64,000 bases of DNA from the NCBI RefSeq assembly GCF_002008225.1, contig NZ_MRDH01000016.1, positions 92,132-156,131 of the forward strand, read 5' to 3'. The position numbers were made by a program, and so were the translations under genes. The notes under the pieces were generated by a model. It made no database searches and had not been told where the DNA came from. It was given only the letters and a program-made list of their open reading frames with translations. Shown here in pieces: positions 37,075-46,761 of the stretch (position 1 is the stretch's first letter; each line of letters begins with the position of its first letter). This DNA comes from Agrobacterium salinitolerans (GTDB lineage Bacteria; Pseudomonadota; Alphaproteobacteria; Rhizobiales; Rhizobiaceae).

Positions 37075-37386
37075 CTACTCATCGACGTTGTTATTTTGCG
37101 AGAAGTCCTTCTCATCACCGGCCTGAAGGATGTCAGCCCTTCCCAATGATAAATCCTGCGATACCCGAATCGGCCGTTTGTCTCTTCGATGCATCAGATA
37201 AGTGACGACACATTGATCGCCTCTGGAGCTTACCGACAGCAATCTGTCCGACGTCCCACGCATGAATGCTTCAGCGGCGGCGGCACAGTCAGTCTGGGCA
37301 ACGGCTGGCGCACCAACCAAATTCAGCAGGGCGCACAAGACGAAAGCCACAGTGAGAAACCGAAGAACACAAAATGTCACGCACAC
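37075..37386 (-). CDS. Small exported hypothetical protein
   Basis: The 103-residue product has a signal peptide (FLTVAFVLCALLNLVGAPAVAQ), and the mature part has two cysteines (TDCAAAAEAF; GDQCVVTYLMHRRDKRPIRV). No family recognised. It begins 7 bases after the stop of the gene at 37394-37696, so they are probably co-transcribed. Start codon is GTG and its ribosome site is weak, which lowers confidence. Confidence 0.5.
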   Translation of the reverse strand: MCVTFCVLRFLTVAFVLCALLNLVGAPAVAQTDCAAAAEAFMRGTSDRLLSVSSRGDQCVVTYLMHRRDKRPIRVSQDLSLGRADILQAGDEKDFSQNNNVDE

Positions 37387-37393
37387 CCATCAA

Positions 37394-37696
37394 TCAGTGT
37401 GTCCGGCGAAACGCTTGCAGTTCATTCCGGTCGAAGAGGGCTTCACACACTTCCTGAATCATAAATCGTGCGGCGCTCGCGACCGGAGCCGATAGGGTTT
37501 CGCCCTGCCTGGCCGCATAGCCAATCCGCAAAAGACCTTCCAGTTCCGTTGAATTATCAATCAGCCCATCGAATTTTTCGAGAAAATCAGCGGGTAGGGT
37601 TCGAACTGCACCGCCCGGCCTTTCAATCAGGCCATGTTGCAAAAGTCGCGTTTCAAGCAACGAAGACAATTTTGCAATCTCACTGACGTCGTTCAT
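37394..37696 (-). CDS. Hypothetical protein
   Basis: The 100-residue, mostly helical soluble protein starts at [20 protein letters not shown] with GGGGGAA 4-9 bases upstream; the alternative start at 37726 adds ten residues without a better site. No motif is recognised ([31 protein letters not shown]). First of a probable two-gene unit with the exported protein at 37075, transcribed away from the bufferin operon. Confidence 0.55.
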   Translation of the reverse strand: MNDVSEIAKLSSLLETRLLQHGLIERPGGAVRTLPADFLEKFDGLIDNSTELEGLLRIGYAARQGETLSAPVASAARFMIQEVCEALFDRNELQAFRRTH

Positions 37697-37921
37697 CTGT
37701 TCCCCCCGAATGATACAGTCTCCCAACCGATTTTATATCACGACATGATATTTTTTTCAATGTCGAGTTGCTCGGCGAAAACCGGGTTCGGGTTGAGAGA
37801 GCGGGAAAATCAAATACTGCGACGGCCGACGCCCTCTGCAGGCCGTGATGACGCGCACCGAACGTTGAGACGAAAATCGTTGGTCACAGATTGCGGTCAC
37901 GCTTTCGTGTTCGCCTCACGC

Positions 37922-37950
37922 TGTAACGTCACTCCCGGAAAGATCGAATA
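37922..37950 (+). promoter_or_regulatory. ECF-type promoter of the bufferin operon
   Basis: TGTAACG followed after 16 bases by CGAATA gives GTAAC-/CGAA-type -35/-10 elements. This is the pattern described for the SigF regulon of Caulobacter, which includes the equivalent copper/gold-induced bufferin operon. It lies about 53-80 bases upstream of the bufA start. The cognate sigma factor is not identified here; the ECF gene at 46758-47324 appears to use a different promoter. Confidence 0.6.
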
Positions 37951-38002
37951 CAGCCATACGCGGCCGATGAACGGTCTGCGGACATTCAAGAGGAGATCAT
38001 TT

Positions 38003-38290
38003 ATGAACCGTTCCACGCTCACCTTCGCTTTGGCAGGCTCACTCGCAAGCGCTGTCGCATCTGTGTCTTTTGCTGCGCCGCTGGCACCGGAAAAGATGGC
38101 CGGAAACGAGAAATGCTACGGCATCGCCCTGAAGGGGCAGAATGATTGCGCTGCCGGCGCCGGCACGACCTGCGCCGGAACCTCCACCATGGATTACCAG
38201 GGCAATGCCTGGAAGGCCGTACCCGCCGGCACGTGCACCACGCTGAACGTGGATGGCCACAAGGGCATGCTGGAGCCGTCTAAAAGCTGA
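38003..38290 (+). CDS. bufA: Bufferin-type precursor peptide (DUF2282, BufA-like)
   Basis: The 95-residue precursor has a signal peptide ([20 protein letters not shown]) and the DUF2282 core with four cysteines ([29 protein letters not shown]). In Caulobacter, DUF2282 peptides are bufferins. Their cysteines are converted to thiooxazole heterocycles by an MNIO enzyme, and the exported product buffers periplasmic copper. AGGAG lies 8 bases before the ATG at 38003. The modifying enzyme, its partner and DoxX follow directly. Confidence 0.88.
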   Translation: MNRSTLTFALAGSLASAVASVSFAAPLAPEKMAGNEKCYGIALKGQNDCAAGAGTTCAGTSTMDYQGNAWKAVPAGTCTTLNVDGHKGMLEPSKS

Positions 38291-38354
38291 GCCGCGACAC
38301 CGGAGGCCCGCTTGCCGGGCCTCCTCCTCATCCGTCAAAACCGGGAGACCAGCA

Positions 38355-39236
38355 ATGACCGTTTCAGCCGACCGCGCCACCGTCCTGCCACCCCGTGCTG
38401 GCCTCGGCCTCAAGCCGGAACACTACGACACTATCCTCGACGCAAGGCCGGATATCGGTTTTTTCGAAGTCCACGCGGAAAACTATATGGGCGCCGGTGG
38501 CCCGCCGCACCGTTATCTTGAAGCCGTTGCAGCGCTTTATCCCCTGTCGCTGCATGGCGTTGGCCTGTCGATCGGTTCGGCCCGTGACCTCGACACCGGG
38601 CATCTGAGACGGCTTCGCGACCTTATCGATCGTTACCGGCCGCAGAGCTTTTCGGAGCATCTGGCGTGGTCGACCCATGACACCGGTTTCCTCAACGATC
38701 TTCTGCCCTTGCCCTACACGGCCGAAACCCTGTCGCGTGTCGCCGACCATGTCGATGAGACCCAGCAATGGCTGGGCCGGCAAATGCTGCTTGAAAATCC
38801 ATCAACCTATGTGCTGTTTTCCGAAAGCACCATCGATGAGGTGGATTTCCTCACCGCCATTGCCAGCCGAACCGGATGCGGGCTGTTGCTCGATGTGAAC
38901 AATGTCATGGTCTCGGCGGTGAACCATCGCCTCGATCCGGTCGCCTATATCGACCGTTTCCCGGTCGAGCTGGTGGGTGAAATCCACCTTGCCGGTTATG
39001 ACGAGACCATCGACAGCGTTGGAGACCGGCTGCTGATCGATGCCCACGGCACCGCCGTCAGATCCGATGTGATGGAGCTTTACCGGCACACGCTATCGCG
39101 CAGCGGCGCTTTGCCAACCCTGATCGAATGGGACAACGACGTGCCAGACTTTGCGACGCTTCAGGCAGAAGCGGTGCGCGCTGACATCCTGTTGAACGAA
39201 GCGGCCCTGAAAAGCCGATCCAGCCAGGCGGCGTGA
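38355..39236 (+). CDS. bufB: MNIO (DUF692) multinuclear iron oxidase, BufB-like
   Basis: The 293-residue TIM-barrel enzyme has the DUF692 iron ligands in order: [58 protein letters not shown] and [14 protein letters not shown] enzymes oxidise cysteines of a precursor peptide to heterocycles. Here the target is the DUF2282 peptide encoded 64 bases upstream. I start at [13 protein letters not shown] (38355) with GGAGA upstream; the longer frame to 38253 overlaps bufA. GTGA overlap with bufC. Confidence 0.92.
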   Translation: MTVSADRATVLPPRAGLGLKPEHYDTILDARPDIGFFEVHAENYMGAGGPPHRYLEAVAALYPLSLHGVGLSIGSARDLDTGHLRRLRDLIDRYRPQSFSEHLAWSTHDTGFLNDLLPLPYTAETLSRVADHVDETQQWLGRQMLLENPSTYVLFSESTIDEVDFLTAIASRTGCGLLLDVNNVMVSAVNHRLDPVAYIDRFPVELVGEIHLAGYDETIDSVGDRLLIDAHGTAVRSDVMELYRHTLSRSGALPTLIEWDNDVPDFATLQAEAVRADILLNEAALKSRSSQAA

Positions 39237-40015
39237 CCATGCAGTTTTACGAAAGCCAAGGCGCCTTTGCCTCCGCCCTGCTCGATCCGGACCAACCGCT
39301 ACCGTACGGTATCACCACCGCGCGCGGTGCTGCCGATCCCTCGCGTTTTGCCATCTATCGCAACAACGTCTATGTCGGGCTGACGACGGCGTTGGGGCTA
39401 CGTTTTCCAGTGACGAAACGGCTGGTTGGCGTTGAGTTCTTTGCCGGAATGGCCCGTGCCTATGCCGCCGACCGCAAACCGGCCTCACCGCTCATCATGC
39501 AGTACGGCGACGATTTCCCGGATTTTGTTGCGACTTTCCCGCCAGCATCGTCTCTCGCCTATCTCGCGGATGTGGCGCGGATCGAGGCGGCGTGGAGCAC
39601 GGCCTATCACGCGGCAGACAGAGCGCCGCTCGAAGTCTCCCAACTCGCCGCCCTTTCACCCGAACACCTTCTCGATAGGGTGCTTATCCCGCATCCTTCG
39701 GCCCGGCTTGTGCAATCGCCGTTTCCGGCCGGCAGCATCTGGAACGCCCACCAGGGCGAAACCGTGACACCGCCTGTCGACTGGCGAGCCGAAACGGTGC
39801 TTGTCGTGCGGCCGGCCATGCAGGTCGAGATCAACGTCCTGCCATCGGCAGATGTTGCCTTCGCGGCGCGTCTCTTTGCCGGCGCAAGCCTTGGCGAAGC
39901 GGCTGAGACGGCTTTGGCCGCAACATCTTCGTTTGATTTCGGATCGGCCTTGATTGGCCTGATCGGCCTTGGCGCTTTTAGCGCCGTTGAACACCGTGAA
40001 GGGGACCTTCCATGA
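39233..40015 (+). CDS. bufC: BufC-like partner protein (DUF2063)
   Basis: The 260-residue protein shows the DUF2063 N-terminal pattern ([47 protein letters not shown], split by length) and [13 protein letters not shown]. Annotated elsewhere as a putative DNA-binding domain protein, in bufferin and methanobactin-like systems it is the partner that presents the precursor to the MNIO enzyme. The GTG start overlaps the bufB stop by 4 bases; an ATG at 39239 is the alternative. Overlaps bufD by 4 bases. Confidence 0.88.
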   Translation: MTMQFYESQGAFASALLDPDQPLPYGITTARGAADPSRFAIYRNNVYVGLTTALGLRFPVTKRLVGVEFFAGMARAYAADRKPASPLIMQYGDDFPDFVATFPPASSLAYLADVARIEAAWSTAYHAADRAPLEVSQLAALSPEHLLDRVLIPHPSARLVQSPFPAGSIWNAHQGETVTPPVDWRAETVLVVRPAMQVEINVLPSADVAFAARLFAGASLGEAAETALAATSSFDFGSALIGLIGLGAFSAVEHREGDLP

Positions 40016-40509
40016 CCACAGAACTTGCCTCCGCACGCAGCCTCGGCGGTTCGCTTGCAGCACTTCATCGCCACGCCGAATGCCTGCTCGCCTCCATTCC
40101 GCAATCATTGCCGCTTTTGGCACTGCGGTTTGGCTTGGCAATTCCGTTCTTCAAATCAGGACTGACCAAATGGGACGGATTTCTGACGTTATCGACCGGC
40201 GCCAGATATCTGTTCGAACAGGAATTCAGGCTGCATATCTTCGGCAACCTGATCCCCTACCCTATGCCGCTGGTCATGGCGGCGGCCTCGGGCATTGCCG
40301 AACTCGTTCTGCCCGTGCTGCTGGTTCTTGGCCTTTTCACCCGTTACGCCGCTTTGGGTCTGCTGGTGATGACGGCGGTGATCCAGCTTACCGTTCCGGA
40401 TGGCTGGGCCAATTTCCATCTGCCCTGGGCTGCCATGGCGCTGACCCTCGTGGTCTATGGCGGCGGCCGGATAGCGCTGGATGCCCTTGTCAAATTGCGC
40501 CGACACTGA
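40012..40509 (+). CDS. DoxX-family membrane protein of the bufferin operon (BufD-like)
   Basis: The 165-residue protein has four helices and the DoxX signature (LALRFGLAIPFFKSGLTKWDG). It is the fourth gene, overlapping bufC by 4 bases, as in the Caulobacter operon. DoxX proteins are linked to quinone pools and may supply electrons for the iron oxidase; this is inference. Confidence 0.85.
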   Translation: MTTELASARSLGGSLAALHRHAECLLASIPQSLPLLALRFGLAIPFFKSGLTKWDGFLTLSTGARYLFEQEFRLHIFGNLIPYPMPLVMAAASGIAELVLPVLLVLGLFTRYAALGLLVMTAVIQLTVPDGWANFHLPWAAMALTLVVYGGGRIALDALVKLRRH

Positions 40510-40736
40510 CCGAACGTTGATCGTGGAACACCCCGGCCGCCTGAATTCCAGGGCGTGGTGCTGGCAACGTCGACCTTCGCAGGCATGGCCCGGCCCCCTT
40601 GTTGTTTCTCCTTGATGTTCATGCCTGGAAAGCTTCTTCCTGTCGCGTTCTCGAGACGACGCAATGCCAGAACGCATTTTTTTGCGGAACAATCTGTGGA
40701 TGTTGAAGTTACCCTTCATCAGGAGGAGGACTATCC

Positions 40737-42005
40737 ATGATCGCAAAAGCCATTTTAGTGGGGGCAGCCACTGCCTTGTCGACGCTTTTTTCCACCGTTG
40801 CGCTGGCGCAGACCGAGCTGACGATGTGGTATCATGGTGCCGGAAACGTTGAAGAGCGCAAGATCCTGACCGGCATCATCGAGGACTTCAATTCATCCCA
40901 GACAGACTGGAGGGTATCGTTACAAGAGTTCCCTCAAACCGCATATAACGAATCCGTCACCGCCGCTGCGCTTTCCAGCAAGTTGCCTGACATTTTGGAT
41001 GTCGATGGGCCGAACATGCCGAACTGGGCCTGGTCCGGTTATCTGCAACCTTTAAAGATCGATGAGGCAAAGCTTGCGAACTTCCTGCCCGGCGCCGTGG
41101 GCAAGTGGGGAGACAAGCTCTATTCCGTCGGGTTGTGGGATGCAGCCGTAGCTGTATTCGCCCGCAAATCCGTTCTCGATGAAAATGGTATTCGTATTCC
41201 AACGCTGGAACAGCCCTGGACCGGCGAAGAGTTCAACGCGGCGCTTGAAAAACTCGCAGCCACCGGCAAGTTCGAATATGCGCTGGATCTTGGCATGGCC
41301 GATAAAACCGAGTGGTACAGCTATGCCTTCAGCCCGTTTCTGGAGAGTTTCGGCGGCAGCTTGATCAACAAGGAAAACAACCAGACCGCCGAGGGCGCGC
41401 TGAATGGAGACAACGCCGTCAGGTTCGGAGAATGGTGGCAGTCCCTGTTCGAAAAGAAGCTCGCACCGGGAACCTCGCAATCGCCTGCCGATCACGAAAC
41501 CGGATTTCTGGAAGGTCGCCACGCCTTGCAATGGATGGGCAACTGGGTTGCGGTGAAGGCGCTGGAGAAATACGGCGATGATCTGTTGTTCCTGCCTGCG
41601 CCCGATTTCGGGAAAGGCCCGAAGATCGGCGCCGGGTCATGGCAGTTTGGCGTATCGGCCACCAGCAAGCATCCCGAAGGTGCATCGGCCTTCATCGAAT
41701 TCGCCATACAGGACAAATATCTCGCGCAGTTTTCCGACGCGATCGGTCTTATCCCGGCCACGTCTTCGGCTGCCCAGATGACGAAGAACTACAAACAGGG
41801 CGGCCCGCTTGAGGTATTCTTCGAGCTGTCCAAACGTCAGGGGACATTGCGGCCGGTCACTCCGGCTTACGCCTTCATCTCGCCGGTCTTTTCCAAGGCT
41901 CTTTCCGACATTGCCAACGGCGCGGATGTTGCCGATACGCTGGATAACGCAACCGACGAGATAAACAATAATATAGAGCGCAATTCCGGTTACCGACCCA
42001 AATAG
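40737..42005 (+). CDS. ABC transporter family-1 solute-binding protein
   Basis: The 422-residue periplasmic binding protein has a signal peptide (ILVGAATALSTLFSTVALA) and the family-1 fold with ELTMWYHGAGNVEERKILTG. Family-1 proteins bind sugars or glycerol-type solutes. AGGAGGAGG precedes the start by 8 bases. It starts an operon with two MalFG-like permeases; no ATPase gene is present, so a shared MsmK-type ATPase elsewhere is likely. Confidence 0.88.
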   Translation: MIAKAILVGAATALSTLFSTVALAQTELTMWYHGAGNVEERKILTGIIEDFNSSQTDWRVSLQEFPQTAYNESVTAAALSSKLPDILDVDGPNMPNWAWSGYLQPLKIDEAKLANFLPGAVGKWGDKLYSVGLWDAAVAVFARKSVLDENGIRIPTLEQPWTGEEFNAALEKLAATGKFEYALDLGMADKTEWYSYAFSPFLESFGGSLINKENNQTAEGALNGDNAVRFGEWWQSLFEKKLAPGTSQSPADHETGFLEGRHALQWMGNWVAVKALEKYGDDLLFLPAPDFGKGPKIGAGSWQFGVSATSKHPEGASAFIEFAIQDKYLAQFSDAIGLIPATSSAAQMTKNYKQGGPLEVFFELSKRQGTLRPVTPAYAFISPVFSKALSDIANGADVADTLDNATDEINNNIERNSGYRPK

Positions 42006-42018
42006 GGGCAGGTTATCG

Positions 42019-43107
42019 ATGGCGCTCTTTTCTTCAAAGGGAAAACTGACCCGGGACAGCTTCACGGGTTGGTTCATGGCTGCCCCGGCGATGGTGCTGA
42101 TCGGGCTGTTTCTGATCGCGCCCTTTTTGCTGGGGCTCGGTTTTTCCTTCACCAACCAGCGGCTGACATCTCCCAATCCGACCGAGTTTGTCGGCGTTGA
42201 AAATTACACCCGGCTGCTGGGGATCGGCGTGCTGACGCTCGAGCCGGAAAAAGAGGCGGACGGCAGCATCAGCCAGGATGCGGATGGCTCCGTCTCCTAT
42301 CCGCGAATTCGCAATTTCACCCGCAACAATCCCGACTATCCCCATCTGGAAGGGATGCGGGAATATAAGAGCTTCACCTGGGGCGACAATCAAGTCGTCA
42401 TTCTGGCGCGCGACGTCGTGTTTTTAACAGCGCTCGTCAATACGCTGGCTTTCGTGGCGGTCGTCGCGCCGGTTCAGGCGGCGCTGGCGCTGTTTCTTGC
42501 CCTGCTGGTGAACCAGAAGATACCCGGCGTCACGATTTTCCGCGCGATCTACTTCATGCCGGTGGTGCTGTCGGTTGTAGTGGTGGCGCTGCTCTGGCGG
42601 TTTATCTATGCAGCCGATAACGGGCTCTTGAACAGCCTTTTGGGCTACATGAGCTTCGGACTGTTTCAACCTGTCGACTGGTTGGGCAGAACCGATACCG
42701 CTTTATGGGCCATTCTGGTGATGTCGGTCTGGCAGGGCGTCGGGTTCCACATGGTCATCTGGCTCTCCGGTCTGCAAACCATCTCTCCGGATCTTTACGA
42801 AGCAGCCGACATCGAAGGGGCTAGTCGCTGGCAGAGGTTCCACATGATAACCTGGCCTCTGCTGCGCAACACGGCGGTGTTGATTGTCATCGTCATTACC
42901 ATGCAGGCTTTTGCGCTTTTTGCGCAGATCGACGTGATGACCAAAGGCGGCCCTCGCGATTCTACACAAAGCATCGTCTATCAAGCGGTTGAGCGAGGAT
43001 ACCGCCAGCAGGACATTGCGGCCGGTTCCGCAATTTCGGTCGTGCTGTTCCTGCTTGTTCTGTGCATTTCGCTGACCCAGCGATACCTCACAAGGGAGAA
43101 GCAATGA
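42019..43107 (+). CDS. ABC sugar-type permease (MalF-like)
   Basis: The 362-residue membrane protein has six to seven helices, a large periplasmic loop after TM1 (residues about 60-125) and the EAA loop YEAADIEGASRWQRFHMITWP that contacts the ATPase. It is 13 bases after the binding protein, and the ATGA at 43104-43107 couples it to the next permease. Confidence 0.9.
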   Translation: MALFSSKGKLTRDSFTGWFMAAPAMVLIGLFLIAPFLLGLGFSFTNQRLTSPNPTEFVGVENYTRLLGIGVLTLEPEKEADGSISQDADGSVSYPRIRNFTRNNPDYPHLEGMREYKSFTWGDNQVVILARDVVFLTALVNTLAFVAVVAPVQAALALFLALLVNQKIPGVTIFRAIYFMPVVLSVVVVALLWRFIYAADNGLLNSLLGYMSFGLFQPVDWLGRTDTALWAILVMSVWQGVGFHMVIWLSGLQTISPDLYEAADIEGASRWQRFHMITWPLLRNTAVLIVIVITMQAFALFAQIDVMTKGGPRDSTQSIVYQAVERGYRQQDIAAGSAISVVLFLLVLCISLTQRYLTREKQ

Positions 43108-43985
43108 TGCGGGCCGGACAACGCAAAAGCCTTGGCTTTCTCATCGGCAACTATCTACTTTTGCTTGCCTTCGCGGCGATATTCATTTTGCCGCTGTTGT
43201 TCATGGGGTTCTCGTCGCTAAAACCGAACGACCAGCTGCTGAATGACGCCACGTCGATACGAGCCTTTCTGCCGGTCGGCGAGCTTTCGTTTGAAAACTA
43301 TACAGCAGCTTTCGCCCGGGCGCCGATTGCGACCTTCATATTCAATTCGGTGCTGGTGACGGGCGTTACCGTATTTCTCGCCCTGCTGCTTGGCTCGCTT
43401 GCGGCCTTCGCCTTCACCTTCTTGAACTGGCGCGGAAAGGACGTTCTCTTCTCGATCATCCTCGCCACGCTCATCATTCCTTTTGAAACCATTGCCGTGC
43501 CGTTGCTGCTGGAAGTCAACAGCCTGCCATGGATTGGCAGCAACGGGTTTACCTGGGGATGGCTCAACTCCTGGCATGTGCAGATCATCCCATGGATCGC
43601 AGACGGGCTGACGATTTTCCTTTTCGTGCAATATTTCAAGGATCTCCCGAAGGAGTTGCTGGAGGCGGCGCGCATCGACGGGGCCGGCTGGCTGCGGATT
43701 TATGCGCAGGTGGTGATGCCGCTCAGCGGCCCGGTGATCGCAACCGCTGCGATCTTGAAATTTCTCGTCATGTACAGCCAGCAATATCTATGGCCGCTTC
43801 TTGTCACTCAATCCGAGACATACAGACCTGTCATGGTCGGGCTGCAATACTTTTTCCAGCTCAACACGCCCTGGGGTGAAGTCATGGCTTATCTGACCAT
43901 CATCACGCTGCCGGTGCTGATTTTTTATCTCTGCCTGCAGAGACTGTTCATCTCCAGTATCGCAGCGAGCGGTATAAAGGGATAG
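43104..43985 (+). CDS. ABC sugar-type permease (MalG-like)
   Basis: The 293-residue, six-helix permease carries the EAA loop ELLEAARIDGAGWLRIYAQV (with MPL following). The ATG overlaps the preceding stop by 4 bases (GGGAGAAG upstream). The longer open frame to 43062 lies in the previous gene. It forms the second subunit of the importer; the ATPase is missing from the operon. Confidence 0.9.
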   Translation: MMRAGQRKSLGFLIGNYLLLLAFAAIFILPLLFMGFSSLKPNDQLLNDATSIRAFLPVGELSFENYTAAFARAPIATFIFNSVLVTGVTVFLALLLGSLAAFAFTFLNWRGKDVLFSIILATLIIPFETIAVPLLLEVNSLPWIGSNGFTWGWLNSWHVQIIPWIADGLTIFLFVQYFKDLPKELLEAARIDGAGWLRIYAQVVMPLSGPVIATAAILKFLVMYSQQYLWPLLVTQSETYRPVMVGLQYFFQLNTPWGEVMAYLTIITLPVLIFYLCLQRLFISSIAASGIKG

Positions 43986-44292
43986 CGCCTCATCCTGCAC
44001 GGGGTGAAGGCCTGACATAAGGCGATAGTGAGAAATGAACTGGGACTTGCGGGAGCTTGCTGCATTCCATTGGCGCCGAATATTCTGGCCAACCCGGAGG
44101 CTGTTGTGTTTTCTTACGAACTTGAACGCTGAACGGCGCCGGCAGATCGTCGTTCCAGATTGACTGATCACACTGCCATTAAAATCGAATGTTTGACCGG
44201 GAAGGGCAGTCGCCCGAGAGTTGATCTTAAGCGCCCTGCGAGATTTGCCCTTCTCACATTCATGGTTTGCGCCGCTTTGAAGGATGAGGCCG
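43986..44292. other. Intergenic region between permease and gamma-glutamyltransferase
   Basis: About 300 bases without a supported gene. I see no terminator with a T-run, no clear promoter box and no repeat. It separates the ABC operon from ggt on the same strand, so co-transcription is uncertain. Confidence 0.35.
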
Positions 44293-46050
44293 ATGAAAAT
44301 GAGATTTCTCTGTGAGGCTGTTCTCGCCTTGATGTTTTCCACCGCAATCGCCTCCGCCCAGCAGGCGTCCGACACGGTGGCGCCGGAAAGGGCAACCGGG
44401 CTTGCCACCGCCAAACGTGTCGAGTCGAAGAACTTCATGGTCGCCGCAGCCAATCCGCTGGCGACCAAAGCGGGACGCGACGTGATTGCGGCGGGCGGCA
44501 ACGCCATAGATGCGATGGTGGCGGTGCAGACCGTGCTGGGCCTCGTTGAACCACAGAGCTCCGGTCTCGGCGGCGGCGCCTTCCTTGTTTATTACCACGC
44601 AGAAAGCGGCAAGCTGACAACGTTGGATGGCCGGGAGACGGCACCGATGGAAGCCACGCCAAAACTCTTCCTGGATGAAAATGGCCAGCCGCTTAAATTC
44701 ATGAACGCGGTCATCGGCGGCCGTTCCGTCGGAACGCCGGGAACGGTGCGACTTCTGGAGGAAGCTCATAAACGCTATGGCAAGGCTGAATGGGCGAGCC
44801 TGCTGAAACCGGCGGAAACGCTGGCGACCGAGGGCTTTCAGGTGTCGCCTCGCCTTGCCTCTCTGATCGCGTCCGAGGGTGACCGGCTGAAGACATATCC
44901 AGAGGCGCGGTCCTATTTCTTTGACACCGCCGGGGCCGCGTTGCAGGCTGGTACTTCGTTGAAAAATCCTTCCTATGCCGAAACGCTTGCAATGATCGCC
45001 AAAGGCGGTGCAGATGCGTTTTACAAGGGGCAAATTGCCGAGGCCATTGTCAAAACCGTGCGCGAGGCGGCCGACAATGCCGGCGTGCTGTCGCTTTCCG
45101 ACCTTGCCAATTATCGCGTCATCGAACGCGAACCTGTCTGCTTTATCTATCGTGCGCTTGATGTTTGCGGCATGGGGCCGCCATCTTCTGGCGGTGTCGC
45201 CATTGGCCAGATACTCGGCATGGCGGAGAACTTCGATCTAAGCTCGCTGGGGCCCAAAAATGTCGAAAGCTGGCGCATTATCGGCGATGCGCAGCGTCTT
45301 GCCTTCGCCGACCGCGAGCGTTACGTCGCTGACGCCGATTTCGTGCCGCTACCGGTCAAGGGCCTGCTCGACAAGGCCTATCTAGGCGAAAGGGCAAGCT
45401 TGCTCGACGGCGAAAAGGCCTTGGCCAAAGATGTCGTCAAGGCCGGCGAGCCGGAATGGGACCATGCGCTGCTTTTCGGCCGGGATGCCGCGCTTGAGTT
45501 GCCCTCGACGAGCCATTTCGTCATCGTCGACAGGCAGGGCAACGTTGTTTCGATGACGACGACGATCGAAAGCGGTTTCGGCTCGCGTCTGATGACGAAT
45601 GGCTTCCTGCTCAATAACGAATTGACGGACTTTTCCTTCAAGACCCACGATGGCGGCCTGCCGATCGCCAACCGAGTCGAGCCCGGCAAACGGCCGCGCT
45701 CTTCGATGGCCCCGACTATCGTGATGAAAGATGGAAAACCGCTGCTCGCTATTGGTTCGCCCGGCGGCAGCCAGATCATCGGCTATGTGGCGCAGGCGCT
45801 GATCGCCTATATCGACTGGGGCATGCCGGTTGAGGCGATCGTCGCCCAGCCGCATCTCATCAACCGGTTCGGCACCTACGACATCGAGGCAGACACCAGC
45901 GCGGAGGAGCTGGCAGGACCGCTGAAGGCGCTGGGTTACGAGGTGAAACCGGGTGAGATGAATTCCGGTTTGCATGCGATCGAGCTGACCGCCCAGGGTT
46001 TGGCCGGTAGCGCCGATCCAAGACGCGAAGGAGCGGTTCTCGGGGACTGA
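44293..46050 (+). CDS. ggt: Gamma-glutamyltransferase
   Basis: The 585-residue periplasmic enzyme has a signal peptide (AVLALMFSTAIASAQ), the large-subunit NPLATKAGRDVIAAGGNAID region, and the autoproteolysis site and nucleophile Thr at PSTSHFVIVD. GSPGGSQIIGY at about 490 holds the oxyanion region. It would cleave glutathione or other gamma-glutamyl compounds. I start at 44293 (MKMRFL), 8 bases after AAGGA; an ATG at 44284 is too near it. Whether it serves the upstream importer is unknown. Confidence 0.93.
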   Translation: MKMRFLCEAVLALMFSTAIASAQQASDTVAPERATGLATAKRVESKNFMVAAANPLATKAGRDVIAAGGNAIDAMVAVQTVLGLVEPQSSGLGGGAFLVYYHAESGKLTTLDGRETAPMEATPKLFLDENGQPLKFMNAVIGGRSVGTPGTVRLLEEAHKRYGKAEWASLLKPAETLATEGFQVSPRLASLIASEGDRLKTYPEARSYFFDTAGAALQAGTSLKNPSYAETLAMIAKGGADAFYKGQIAEAIVKTVREAADNAGVLSLSDLANYRVIEREPVCFIYRALDVCGMGPPSSGGVAIGQILGMAENFDLSSLGPKNVESWRIIGDAQRLAFADRERYVADADFVPLPVKGLLDKAYLGERASLLDGEKALAKDVVKAGEPEWDHALLFGRDAALELPSTSHFVIVDRQGNVVSMTTTIESGFGSRLMTNGFLLNNELTDFSFKTHDGGLPIANRVEPGKRPRSSMAPTIVMKDGKPLLAIGSPGGSQIIGYVAQALIAYIDWGMPVEAIVAQPHLINRFGTYDIEADTSAEELAGPLKALGYEVKPGEMNSGLHAIELTAQGLAGSADPRREGAVLGD

Positions 46051-46056
46051 ACACAC

Positions 46057-46761
46057 CTATCGTGGCATTCGAGCAAATCCCTTTGCGAGAATGGGCCCGG
46101 TGGGCCTGCCGGTTGGCGAACCACCCGCCTGCTCGAGGGTGATTTCGTAGAGCTGATCGCTTCTGGGAGCCGGCAGAGCCGGCCCTTCTAGCTTTGCTGA
46201 ACGCACACCCTCGATCAATCCGAGAGAAACGGGGCCGACCTCCTTCGAAGGTAAGGTCCACAACTGAATCGTCTTGTCGCGCGGCACTGCAAAATCAGCC
46301 AGCATCCGCACGGTTGCCTTCTCGTTTCCAAAATCCTCGACAACAGCCTTAACCTGACCGTTCTCATCAAGGAGCACGGCGATCACGAGCGGATCGATCG
46401 GGCGGGTAAGGCTGAAGGCCAGACCCGCGGCCAGGAGGAAACTCGCGGCAATGGCAGAGAGGGCGATGCCACGCCAGCTGTTAGACCTATTGTCGTTTGC
46501 TGTCTTGGGCGACGTAGCGTATGCAGCGCCGGTCTGCGGCAACAGGCGGGTTTCAATTTTTTCCCACAGGTCGTCTTTGATTGCGGCAGGTTCAACAGTG
46601 GTATCGAGGGGAAGAAAACGCTCGCGGCTTCTGGAGACTGCCGCCCGCAGAGCATCATCATGCACGAGTGCAGCTTCAATAGCCTCGGCCTCGAGAGCGT
46701 CCAGCAATCCCAGAACGTAGTCGTCGGCAAGATCGGGAATGTCTTTGCGATCAAATTTCAT
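46057..46761 (-). CDS. RskA-like anti-sigma factor
   Basis: The 234-residue protein has an N-terminal sigma-binding zone (LADDYVLGLLDALEAEAIEAAL), one membrane helix at about residue 100-120 (GIALSAIAASFLLAAGLAF) and an RskA/anti-sigma-K extracytoplasmic domain (VPRDKTIQLWTLPSKEVGP). It likely holds the adjacent ECF factor inactive until a periplasmic signal triggers release. The ATG at 46761 overlaps the sigma stop by 4 bases. Confidence 0.87.
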   Translation of the reverse strand: MKFDRKDIPDLADDYVLGLLDALEAEAIEAALVHDDALRAAVSRSRERFLPLDTTVEPAAIKDDLWEKIETRLLPQTGAAYATSPKTANDNRSNSWRGIALSAIAASFLLAAGLAFSLTRPIDPLVIAVLLDENGQVKAVVEDFGNEKATVRMLADFAVPRDKTIQLWTLPSKEVGPVSLGLIEGVRSAKLEGPALPAPRSDQLYEITLEQAGGSPTGRPTGPILAKGFARMPR

